Assembly: GCF_006442545.2 (NCBI RefSeq)
Contig: NZ_CP083952.1
Span: 1,915,501-1,979,500, forward strand
DNA: 64,000 nucleotides
Source of the DNA: Mesorhizobium sp. B2-1-8
GTDB lineage: Bacteria > Pseudomonadota > Alphaproteobacteria > Rhizobiales > Rhizobiaceae
Reading direction: 5' to 3'
The notes under the pieces were generated by a model, which was not told the origin of the DNA, made no database searches, and worked only from the letters and a program-made list of their open reading frames with translations. The first letter of the stretch is position 1; the number at the start of each line of letters is the position of its first letter. Positions 27,096 to 34,328 of the stretch are shown in pieces. A program made the position numbers and the translations under genes.

Positions 27096-27379
27096 GCCTC
27101 TTTGAACGAGCCCAAGCCGGCGGCGGTCATCCGCGCCGCGAATTCGGTGATGTCGTAGTCGGCGGCGCCCGCCTGGGCGAAAGGATCGGCTGCCAACCTG
27201 GCATCGAGCACTTCGCGGGGGCAGCGTGCGATGATGATGCCGCCGGTTCTTGGTCGCTTGGGCCCGGACGCAACGAAGATGCCTTCGGCGTAGCAGGCTT
27301 CCAGCCACTCGATATGGCCTGGCGCCAAGCGGTCGATCTCGGTGAGCGGCACCTTGTAGTTCAGCGACACGACGAACAT
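27092..27379 (-). CDS. YCII-related domain protein
   Basis: 95 residues with the ferredoxin-like fold of the YCII family: MFVVSLNYKVPLTEIDRLAPGH, WLEACYAEGIFVASGP and the terminal DPFAQAGAADYDITEF. The conserved His22 and Asp residues are those proposed as the active-site pair in YCII proteins; substrates are unknown. It overlaps the DUF3445 gene by four bases and starts 19 bases after the pabC-like stop, so all appear to be one transcript. A role as a small dehydratase or chlorinated-compound enzyme has been proposed for relatives only. Confidence 0.8.
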   Translation of the reverse strand: MFVVSLNYKVPLTEIDRLAPGHIEWLEACYAEGIFVASGPKRPRTGGIIIARCPREVLDARLAADPFAQAGAADYDITEFAARMTAAGLGSFKEA

Positions 27380-27398
27380 TGTATTCTCCGGGCTTGGG

Positions 27399-28061
27399 TC
27401 ACGACAGCCTGGCGGGGATCAGCCCGCGCAGCGAATTGCCGACGAACAGCGCCTTGGCGGATTTGAGGTCATCCAAGCTGTAGATCGCTTCATTGGCGCG
27501 GCCTTCATCCAGAAGCACGGCGCGCAATACGCCAGGCAGCAGGCCGCAATCGAGCCGAGGCGTCGCCAGGATGCCATCGCCGAAATCGGCGAAGACATTG
27601 GTGATCGTGCCTTCGCAGATCTCGCCGCGCTCATTGGCCAGCAGCACCTCGTCGGCCTGGGTGATGAGATATTCGGAGCGGGCATGGGTGTAGAGCTGCC
27701 GCCGGCTGGTCTTGTGGCGCAGCAGCATGTCGCTCGAATCGAGCCTCGTCCGTGCCAGCCGCAGCGCCCACACCTTGTCGGCGGCAAGGGGTTCATAGGG
27801 CTGCGCCGAGGCGTTGGCCTCGCCGTTGCGCGACAGAGCGAGCCGCGTGCGCATGGCGATGGGTGATCGATCGACCGCGCCGCTCAGGGCTTCGCCGACT
27901 TCTTGCGGATCATAGCTGAACCCCAGTTCCGCCGCCGAGCCATAAAGGCGCGCGAGATGGCGATCGAGTCGCAGGAAGCCCGAGGCGGGTTCCCAGCGCA
28001 TGGTCTCGATCAGCTCGAAACCGGCGGCGTCCCCGTCGCGAAGCGGGCTTTGAGCAGACAC
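27399..28061 (-). CDS. pabC: Class IV aminotransferase, aminodeoxychorismate lyase-like
   Basis: 220 residues from GTG 28061, which has GAGGAG and AGGAG just upstream. This start overlaps the end of pabB by 52 bases; an ATG at 28001 would avoid the overlap but cut the conserved FELIETMRWEP segment. The fold-type IV PLP features are RLDRHLARL, the Schiff-base lysine region LRHKTSRRQLY, ANERGEICEGTITNVF and GLLPGVLRAVLL. It should turn 4-amino-4-deoxychorismate into p-aminobenzoate for folate, in step with the PabB before it. A broader D-amino-acid or branched-chain aminotransferase role cannot be excluded. Confidence 0.85.
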   Translation of the reverse strand: MSAQSPLRDGDAAGFELIETMRWEPASGFLRLDRHLARLYGSAAELGFSYDPQEVGEALSGAVDRSPIAMRTRLALSRNGEANASAQPYEPLAADKVWALRLARTRLDSSDMLLRHKTSRRQLYTHARSEYLITQADEVLLANERGEICEGTITNVFADFGDGILATPRLDCGLLPGVLRAVLLDEGRANEAIYSLDDLKSAKALFVGNSLRGLIPARLS

Positions 28062-29152
28062 TCCTGATACTCCTCTTGTGCGACCGAATCGAAGACGATG
28101 CCGCCGCCGACATTGTAGACGGCCTCGCCGCTGGCAAAGAGCGAGATGGTCCGGATCGCGACGGAAAAGCGCATCGTGCCGCCGGGTGCGATCCAGCCGA
28201 TGGCGCCGCAATAGACGTCGCGGGGCGTGCCTTCCAGATCATGCAGGATCTCCATGGCACGGATCTTCGGCGCGCCGGTGATCGAGCCGCAGGGAAACAG
28301 CGCCGCGAAAACCTGGCGTATGCCGAGGCCGGGCAGCAGCTTGGCCCTGACGTCGCTCACCATCTGGTGGACGGTCGGGTAGGTCTCGATGCGGAACAAT
28401 TCCGGCACCTCCAGCGTGCCGACCTCACTGATCAGCGATATGTCGTTGCGCAGGAGGTCGACGATCATCCGGTTCTCGGCCTGGTTCTTCTCGTCATTGC
28501 GCAGGAAATTCTTCTGCCGTTCGTCCTCGTCCCTGGTTGCGCCGCGCGGTGCGGTACCCTTCATCGGATGCGTTTCGATCATCCCCGCGACATCGATCTC
28601 GAAGAACAGTTCGGGCGAGCGCGACAGAACGATCGGGTCGCCGAGCGCGACCAGCGCGCCATATTTCACCGGCTGGCGTTCGGTCAGCGCGTCGAAGGCG
28701 GCGAGCGGATCGCCGGACCATTGCGCGTGCACCGGAAAAGTTAGATTGCCCTGGTAGCAATCGCCTCGCCTGATGTGCCGGTGCAGCCGCGAGAACCGCT
28801 TCTGGTAATCCTCGAACGACCACGTCGCCCTTGCGTCGAAGATCGGGCCGTTGGTGGGCGTGCTTCGCGGCGGCACCGCCTCTTCATCGGGGGCATCGAA
28901 GACCCCTAGGCAGACCAGCGGGGCCCGGCGCCGGCCCGGCAGCAGGGGAACCAGTTTCGGCTCGAGCAGGTAACCGGCCTCGTAGGAGAAATAGCCGGCC
29001 AGCCATTTGCCGGCGTCGTGCGCGGCTTGCGCCGCTTGCAACGCGGCCGGGAAGTCCTTGGCCTCATGCGCGACGATGATATCGGCCGGCCGCTCGAAAA
29101 CGAGCTGGCGCGCGCTTTCGTCGTTGCGGAAAATTGCGGCGGGCAGGGACAT
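28010..29152 (-). CDS. pabB: Aminodeoxychorismate synthase component I
   Basis: 380 residues, a chorismate-binding enzyme making 4-amino-4-deoxychorismate. Family blocks are visible in order: GYFSYEAGYLLEP, YQGNLTFP, LSRSPELFFE, IETHPMKGTAPRG, ENRMIVDLLRNDIS, VHQMVSDVRAKL and FPCGSITGAPKIRAMEI. KGTxPRG with the P-M-K segment is the Lys-type (PabB) rather than anthranilate synthase form. It lacks the N-terminal third of long PabB proteins, as in the compact bacterial type. First gene of the pabB-pabC-YCII-DUF3445 group. Confidence 0.9.
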   Translation of the reverse strand: MSLPAAIFRNDESARQLVFERPADIIVAHEAKDFPAALQAAQAAHDAGKWLAGYFSYEAGYLLEPKLVPLLPGRRRAPLVCLGVFDAPDEEAVPPRSTPTNGPIFDARATWSFEDYQKRFSRLHRHIRRGDCYQGNLTFPVHAQWSGDPLAAFDALTERQPVKYGALVALGDPIVLSRSPELFFEIDVAGMIETHPMKGTAPRGATRDEDERQKNFLRNDEKNQAENRMIVDLLRNDISLISEVGTLEVPELFRIETYPTVHQMVSDVRAKLLPGLGIRQVFAALFPCGSITGAPKIRAMEILHDLEGTPRDVYCGAIGWIAPGGTMRFSVAIRTISLFASGEAVYNVGGGIVFDSVAQEEYQECLLKARFATGTPPVSS

Positions 29153-29269
29153 GGGAACCGGGATCGATGTAGCCGACGATCGCTCTATATGGGGGACCGG
29201 GCGCGCGCAATCGAGAGAACGGCACCCTGTCCCTCAAAGCCGACCTTGGCCGGATCCAACCTTGCCGGC

Positions 29270-29303
29270 AAAAGAGAAGCGGCGGCGCCAAGGCCGCCGC
29301 CGC
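29270..29303 (-). terminator. Terminator of the HhH membrane protein gene
   Basis: On the minus strand, GCGGCGGC pairs with GCCGCCGC around a short loop and is followed by TTCTCTTTT. It lies 24 bases after the stop at 29327 and insulates pabB. Confidence 0.8.
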
Positions 29304-29326
29304 TCACAAGGTCTCTGTGCCATCGT

Positions 29327-30046
29327 TCAGGTGTTGCTGGCGGTTCCGGCCGTCGGAAACTGCTTGGCGAATTCGGCCTCGTTGCCGGCGGCGAGCAGCT
29401 TGGCCTGCTCGATCCAGCGTTCGCGCGCGATGCGGCCGTCGAAGTTCATCACATCCTCGATCCGCTTGATGTCGGTTGATGTCCAGGCCGCGATCTGGGC
29501 GAAGGTGGTGACGCCTTGCGCCTTGAGCAGCTTTTCGTTGACGGGGCCGATGCCAATCAGCCGGCGCAGATTGTCGGGCTTGCCCGACGCCGGTTTGGCT
29601 GCTGCCGTTGCGGCCTTCCTGGCGGCGGGCGCTGTCTTGGGAGCGGCCGAGGTCTTCGCTGGAGTTTTGGCCGCCGCGGGCTTCGGCGCCGCCTTTGCCG
29701 GGGCGGCCTTCGCCGCAGCCGGCTTGGCTGCAGCCGGAGTGGATTCGGCAGCGGCAGGCGTCGACATCAGGGCTGCCGGTGCCGGACTTGACGCCTTTGC
29801 TCCGCCGGCGCCCGACGAGGCCTGCGCCTCACGCAACTGGCGCTCGAGGTCGGAGCGGGTCTTGCCGCATGCATTGAGTTCGCCGGTCAGGCGATCACTG
29901 TCGGCGCGCAGCTTGTCGCGCTCGCCGCGGGTGCGATCGAGGTCGCCTCGAAGACCGTCGAGCTCACCGCGCAAACGCCCCCAGATGAACCAGCCAACCA
30001 ACACGCCTACCAGGAACGCCAGCAGCATGTAGAAAAAAGTGCCCAT
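29327..30046 (-). CDS. Membrane-anchored helix-hairpin-helix protein
   Basis: 239 residues in three parts. An N-terminal membrane helix (5-23, FYMLLAFLVGVLVGWFIW) is followed by a charged coiled coil (26-72). A low-complexity Ala/Pro/Lys linker runs to about 155. The C-terminal domain of about 70 residues has LIGIGPVNEKLLKAQGV, TFAQIAAW and FDGRIARERWIEQAKLLA. This last domain is the same HhH module that I know as a tail on rhizobial NuoE and on some ribosomal L21 proteins. Its ligand there is not established. GGAGAGAG precedes the ATG. The function is unknown. Confidence 0.75.
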   Translation of the reverse strand: MGTFFYMLLAFLVGVLVGWFIWGRLRGELDGLRGDLDRTRGERDKLRADSDRLTGELNACGKTRSDLERQLREAQASSGAGGAKASSPAPAALMSTPAAAESTPAAAKPAAAKAAPAKAAPKPAAAKTPAKTSAAPKTAPAARKAATAAAKPASGKPDNLRRLIGIGPVNEKLLKAQGVTTFAQIAAWTSTDIKRIEDVMNFDGRIARERWIEQAKLLAAGNEAEFAKQFPTAGTASNT

Positions 30047-30403
30047 TATCTCTCTCCAGTCAGATCCGTCTGCCGCGGGGTCATGACCTTCGGCGATGGA
30101 CTACTCGATGGTTCCGCGGATTCGCGAAACAGCCGGCTTCGGTTCGAGCTGTCGGCGATCGGCTTTGCCTGCCCATGGCCAACGGCCGTTGTCGCGTTCG
30201 CCTGAACGCACGGCCGGCCGGGACTTTCCCTCGCCGATCCGCATGCGCTCCGGCTGAGCTTGAAGGGAAAGCTACCATAGAGCTTGCCGAAAGCTATGGG
30301 AAAACGTCCGTGCAGAGTTCTTCAAGAACAAATATTTAGGGCAAGAATAGCACGGTCCATACATGCATTCGGGCTAAACTGTTCTTGCCGGGCGAGAGGC
30401 GTC
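30047..30403. other. Gene-free gap, AT-rich on its right side
   Basis: The 357 bases hold no convincing gene. The left part carries GC-rich inverted repeats such as GGCCAACGGCCGT. The stretch 30290-30380 is clearly AT-richer than the surroundings and has GTTCTT-C-AAGAAC (30317-30329), a 13-base imperfect palindrome. It may be the promoter region of the HhH gene, or an unlisted small RNA. Confidence 0.4.
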
Positions 30404-32242
30404 TCAATCGTCCAGCGTTTCCAATTCGTCGATCAGGCCGCCGATCACGCCGAGCCCGATCTGCCAGAAGGCAGGGTCGGTGGCGTCGAGGCCGAAAGGC
30501 GCCAGAAGCTGCGAATGATGCTTGGTGCCACCGGCACGCAGCATCTCGAAATATTTGTCCTGAAAGCCGCGCTCGGCATTCTGGTAGACCGCATAGAGCG
30601 AGTTCACCAGGCAGTCGCCGAACGCATAGGCATAGACGTAGAAGGGCGAGTGGATGAAATGAGGGATGTAGGTCCAGAACACCTCGTAGCCCTCGCGCAA
30701 CTTGATCGCCGGTCCGAGGCTTTCGGCCTGCACTTCCAGCCAGAACTGGCCGAGCCTGTCGGAGGTCAGTTCGCCGTTGCGGCGCTCGGCATGAACCTTG
30801 CGCTCGAATTCATAGAAGGCGATCTGGCGCACCACCGTGTTGATCATGTCCTCGACCTTCTGGGCGAGCATGGCTTTGCGCTCGCGCCGGTCGGTGGTCC
30901 GCTCGAGCAGCGAACGGAAGGTCAGCATTTCGCCGAAGACGGATGCCGTCTCCGCCAGCGTCAGCGGCGTCGGGGCCATCAGTGCGCCCTGGCCGGCGGC
31001 CAGCACCTGATGCACGCCGTGCCCGAGTTCATGCGCCAGCGTCATCACGTCGCGCGGCTTGCCCATGTAGTTGAGCAGCACATAGGGATGAACCGATGGT
31101 ACGGTCGGGTGGGCAAAGGCACCCGGCGACTTGCCTGGGCGCACCGGCGCGTCGATCCAGTTGCGGTCGAAGAAGGTGCGCGCGATCTCGGCCATCTCAG
31201 GCGAGAAGCGGTGATAGGCCGACAGCACGGTGTTCCTGGCCTCGTCCCAGCCGATCACCGCCTGCGGCGTCTCCGGCAAGGGCGCGTTGCGGTCCCAGTG
31301 GTTCATCACCTCCATGCCGAGCCAGCGCGCCTTCATGGCGTAGTAGCGGTGCGACAAGCGCGGATAGGCCTCGCGCACCGCGGTGGCGAGCGCATCGACC
31401 ACGCCGCGCTCGAGGCGGTTGGCGAGGTGGCGTGAATCGGCAATGTCCTCGAAGCCGCGCCAGCGGTCCGAAATTTCCTTATCCTTGGCCAGCGTGTTGG
31501 TGATCAGCGTGAAGGTGCGCAAATTCTTGCGGAAGGTCGTGGCCAGCGCCTCCGAGGCACGCCGGCGGACCTCGCCATCGGCATCCTGAAGGCGGTTGAG
31601 GGCCGGCTCCAGCGTCAGTTCCTCGCCATCGATATCGAAGCGAAGATCGGTCATCGTCTCGTCGAACAAGCGGTTCCAGGCGCCGCGCCCGGTGATCGAC
31701 TTTTCGTGGAAAAGCTGCTCGACGCGGTCCTCGAGCTGATAAGGCTTGTCCATGCGCAGATCGAGCACCCACGGGCGGTAATGCCCGAAGGCGGGGTCGC
31801 CGGCCAGCGCGCCTTCGATCGCCGCATCCTCGATCAGGTTCAGTTCGAGCGCGAAGAACAGGAGATGCGCGCTGGCGTCGGTCATCTTCTCCTGGACGTC
31901 GCCATAGAGCTTGGCGCGCTGCGGATCGGCGGTGTTGCCGGCATAGACGAGGCCGGCATAGGAGACGATGCGGCCGATCAGTTCCTCGAGCGCCTCGTAG
32001 GCGGCAAGGGCCCCGCCCAGCCTGCCGGCACTGCCGCGCCCGGCCTCGGCGGCGAGCGTGCCTTTCCAGCGGGCCTCGAATGCGATGGCGTCGGCAGCCG
32101 CTTTGGCAATGTCGCGCTTCAGTTCCGGCGCGTCCATGCCGGCATAAAGGTCGGCGAGGTTCCATTCCGGCAGATCGCCAAGCCCGGCCGCGCCCTGACC
32201 GGACGCTGGCGCCGCAATCCGCCGATCAAACATCATGCGCAT
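30404..32242 (-). CDS. pepF: Oligoendopeptidase F (M3B metallopeptidase)
   Basis: 612 residues, a cytoplasmic zinc peptidase that cuts peptides of about 7-17 residues. The zinc motif HELGHGVHQ is present, preceded by VHPYVLLNYMGKPRDVMTLA and followed by AETASVFGEML, whose glutamate is the third ligand. The M3 N-terminal domain starts at LGDLPEWNLADLYAG. ATG 32242 is chosen because GAAGG stands 7 bases before it; an ATG six bases upstream and a TTG at 32266 are alternatives. It is divergent from the response-regulator gene. Confidence 0.93.
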   Translation of the reverse strand: MRMMFDRRIAAPASGQGAAGLGDLPEWNLADLYAGMDAPELKRDIAKAAADAIAFEARWKGTLAAEAGRGSAGRLGGALAAYEALEELIGRIVSYAGLVYAGNTADPQRAKLYGDVQEKMTDASAHLLFFALELNLIEDAAIEGALAGDPAFGHYRPWVLDLRMDKPYQLEDRVEQLFHEKSITGRGAWNRLFDETMTDLRFDIDGEELTLEPALNRLQDADGEVRRRASEALATTFRKNLRTFTLITNTLAKDKEISDRWRGFEDIADSRHLANRLERGVVDALATAVREAYPRLSHRYYAMKARWLGMEVMNHWDRNAPLPETPQAVIGWDEARNTVLSAYHRFSPEMAEIARTFFDRNWIDAPVRPGKSPGAFAHPTVPSVHPYVLLNYMGKPRDVMTLAHELGHGVHQVLAAGQGALMAPTPLTLAETASVFGEMLTFRSLLERTTDRRERKAMLAQKVEDMINTVVRQIAFYEFERKVHAERRNGELTSDRLGQFWLEVQAESLGPAIKLREGYEVFWTYIPHFIHSPFYVYAYAFGDCLVNSLYAVYQNAERGFQDKYFEMLRAGGTKHHSQLLAPFGLDATDPAFWQIGLGVIGGLIDELETLDD

Positions 32243-32251
32243 CGACATACC

Positions 32252-32310
32252 TTCTTTTTGGATCAAGAAACCGGCTTTTTGAATCGAGTGGCCGGCTTTG
32301 AATCAAGTGG
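32252..32310. repeat. Short tandem repeats between pepF and the NtrC-type gene
   Basis: Three related units of 19-22 bases: CTTTTTGGATCAAGAAACCG (from 32252), CTTTTTGAATCGAGTGGCCG (from 32274) and CTTTGAATCAAGTGGCCG (from 32295). The shared core is TTGRATCRAG. They begin inside the ribosome-binding region of pepF and extend upstream, so they are in its leader or promoter. Confidence 0.6.
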
Positions 32311-32455
32311 CCGCAATTGGGAAGCCAGGATCAAGGGAATGGAGAAGCCGGTCAAATCCTAAGGAATTCGTTCACCGGGTTTTTTGAAACCTTATTTAGA
32401 ACCCTGTGCCAAGATGATCCATGGGGATTTCGGGCGCGGGCAAACCAAGACAGTC

Positions 32456-33991
32456 ATGACAGGTTCCATACTCATAGTCGATGACGATCCCGTGCAGCGC
32501 CGGCTGCTCGAGGCGGCGGTGACGCGGTTCGGCCATACCGCGATCGTCGCCGATGGCGGTGCTGCCGGCCTCGAAGTTCTCGACGGGCGTGGCGCCCGCG
32601 ACGTCTCGGTTGTGATTCTCGACCTGGTCATGCCCGGTCTCGACGGCATCGGCGTGCTGAAGGCGATGCGCGAGCGCGACATCAGCGTGCCGGTCATCGT
32701 GCAGACCGCCCAGGGCGGTATCGAAACCGTGGTTTCGGCGATGCGCCACGGTGCTTTCGATTTCGTCGTCAAGCCGGCCTCGCCCGACAGGCTGCAGGCC
32801 TCGATTTCCAATGCGCTCAAGGTCGAGGCCGTCGAGGGTGAGGTCAAGCGCACGTCGCGCAAACGCGGCGGGCTGCTGACCTTTAGGGACATGATCACCC
32901 ACAGTCCGGCCATGGACAGGGTGATACGCCTCGGCCAGAAAGCGGCGGCCTCCAATATCCCGATCCTGATCGAGGGCGAATCCGGCGTCGGCAAGGAACT
33001 GGTGGCGCGTGCCATCCAAGGAAGCGGCGACCGTCGCTCGAAACCGTTCGTCACGGTCAATTGTGGCGCCATCCCCGACAATCTGGTGGAGTCCATCCTG
33101 TTCGGCCACGAGAAAGGGTCGTTCACCGGCGCCACTGACAAGCACACCGGCAAATTCGTCGAGGCGCATTCCGGCACGCTGTTCCTCGACGAGATCGGCG
33201 ACCTGCCGCTCGACGTGCAGGTCAAGCTGTTGCGCGCCGTCCAGGAGGGCGAGGTCGATCCCGTGGGCGGCCGCTCGACCGTCAAGGTCGACATCCGGCT
33301 GATTTCGGCGACGCATCGCAACCTCCTGCAGCAGGTCAAGGACGGCAAGTTCCGCGAGGATCTGTTCTACCGGCTGAACGTCTACCCGATCTTTGTGCCG
33401 CCGCTGCGCGATCGCCGCGACGACATTCCCCATCTGGTCACGCATTTCATGGAAAAGGTGGCGCCGGCCGACCCGCGCCATCGGCTGAAGGGCATTTCGG
33501 CGGCGGCGCTCGCGGTGCTGCAGGCCTATGACTGGCCCGGAAACATCCGGCAGCTCGAAAACGCCGTCTTCCGCGCCTCGGTGCTGTGCGAAGGCGATGT
33601 GCTGACCGCCGACGATTTTCCGCAGATCCGGGCGCAGGTGGAAGGCACCGTCAATCTTGACGCGGACGACACGTTCGAAGCAGGCGGCGCCGCGCCGCCG
33701 CTGGCGCCGCGCGATGAGGACGTCGTGTCCGACGAGACCGTTCCCGTGCGCGAGCAGCCGGCCGGGGCGCAGCCCCGCTTCGGCATGCTGCGGGCACTCG
33801 ACGAGCGCGGCAATGTGCGTGCGCTGGCCGATGTCGAACTCGAAATGATCAAGCTCGCCATCGATCACTACAATGGCCAAATGAGCGAGGTCGCCCGCCG
33901 GCTCGGCATCGGTCGCTCGACGCTCTACCGCAAGCTCAAGGAATACGGCATCGACCCGGAAACCGGCCGCGTCGACAGGCTTGCTTCCTGA
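32456..33991 (+). CDS. Sigma-54-dependent response regulator (NtrC family)
   Basis: 511 residues from ATG 32456. Receiver domain 1-120 with acidic DDD (9-11), phospho-acceptor Asp56 in VVILDLVMPG and Lys106 in FVVKPASP. AAA+ domain about 145-375: Walker A GESGVGKE (174-181), sigma-54 contact loop EKGSFTGA (219-226) in place of GAFTGA, Walker B LFLDEIGD. A linker rich in Ala/Pro/Glu follows, then a Fis-type helix-turn-helix at the C-terminus (MSEVARRLGIGRSTLYRKLKEYGI). It activates RpoN promoters when phosphorylated. No histidine kinase gene lies beside it. An upstream ATG at 32414 is less likely, since the receiver domain begins at MTGSILIVDD. Confidence 0.9.
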   Translation: MTGSILIVDDDPVQRRLLEAAVTRFGHTAIVADGGAAGLEVLDGRGARDVSVVILDLVMPGLDGIGVLKAMRERDISVPVIVQTAQGGIETVVSAMRHGAFDFVVKPASPDRLQASISNALKVEAVEGEVKRTSRKRGGLLTFRDMITHSPAMDRVIRLGQKAAASNIPILIEGESGVGKELVARAIQGSGDRRSKPFVTVNCGAIPDNLVESILFGHEKGSFTGATDKHTGKFVEAHSGTLFLDEIGDLPLDVQVKLLRAVQEGEVDPVGGRSTVKVDIRLISATHRNLLQQVKDGKFREDLFYRLNVYPIFVPPLRDRRDDIPHLVTHFMEKVAPADPRHRLKGISAAALAVLQAYDWPGNIRQLENAVFRASVLCEGDVLTADDFPQIRAQVEGTVNLDADDTFEAGGAAPPLAPRDEDVVSDETVPVREQPAGAQPRFGMLRALDERGNVRALADVELEMIKLAIDHYNGQMSEVARRLGIGRSTLYRKLKEYGIDPETGRVDRLAS

Positions 33992-34037
33992 GCCGCAAGG
34001 CCGGGACCAGTTTCCCTCGTCACTATATCAGCTGACA

Positions 34038-34077
34038 GAGCGCCTCCCCGGACTATGGCGGGCCGGAGGCGGCGCTC
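34038..34077 (+). terminator. Terminator-like hairpin after the response-regulator gene
   Basis: AGCGCCTCC pairs with GGAGGCGGCGCT (one bulge) around a loop of about 18 bases, starting 46 bases past the stop. There is no T-run, so Rho-independent termination would be weak. Confidence 0.45.
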
Positions 34078-34238
34078 GATGGGGCAGTGTTCACGCATTA
34101 AGGCTAACGGTAACAGATCGTGTTCGGCCAAAGCCGGAAAACATGATCTAAACCAGCGGTTTACCAAGAAACCTTGCGGATAATTTTTGACGGGATATCG
34201 CCACCGTGTTACCGCATTTCGGCTTCAATAAGCGATGA

Positions 34239-34246
34239 TTAACCAT
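34239..34246 (+). promoter_or_regulatory. Possible CtrA half-site upstream of the DUF882 gene
   Basis: TTAACCAT is the known alphaproteobacterial CtrA half-site and occurs about 90 bases before the proposed start, in an AT-rich promoter-like stretch (34140-34275). A single eight-base match can arise by chance. The rest of 33992-34328 shows no gene. Confidence 0.3.
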
Positions 34247-34328
34247 TAGGATCGATATTCGGATGTGATAACGACACGTCCGTTTGGGCAAATCCGGGGA
34301 CAAACGGCAGCCTGCAAGGCCTTTTGAT

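Noticed and set aside
30284..31435. Plus-strand open frame opposite pepF
   Set aside because: Translation is antisense-like (His/Arg/Asp-rich); most of it lies within the conserved pepF catalytic domain.
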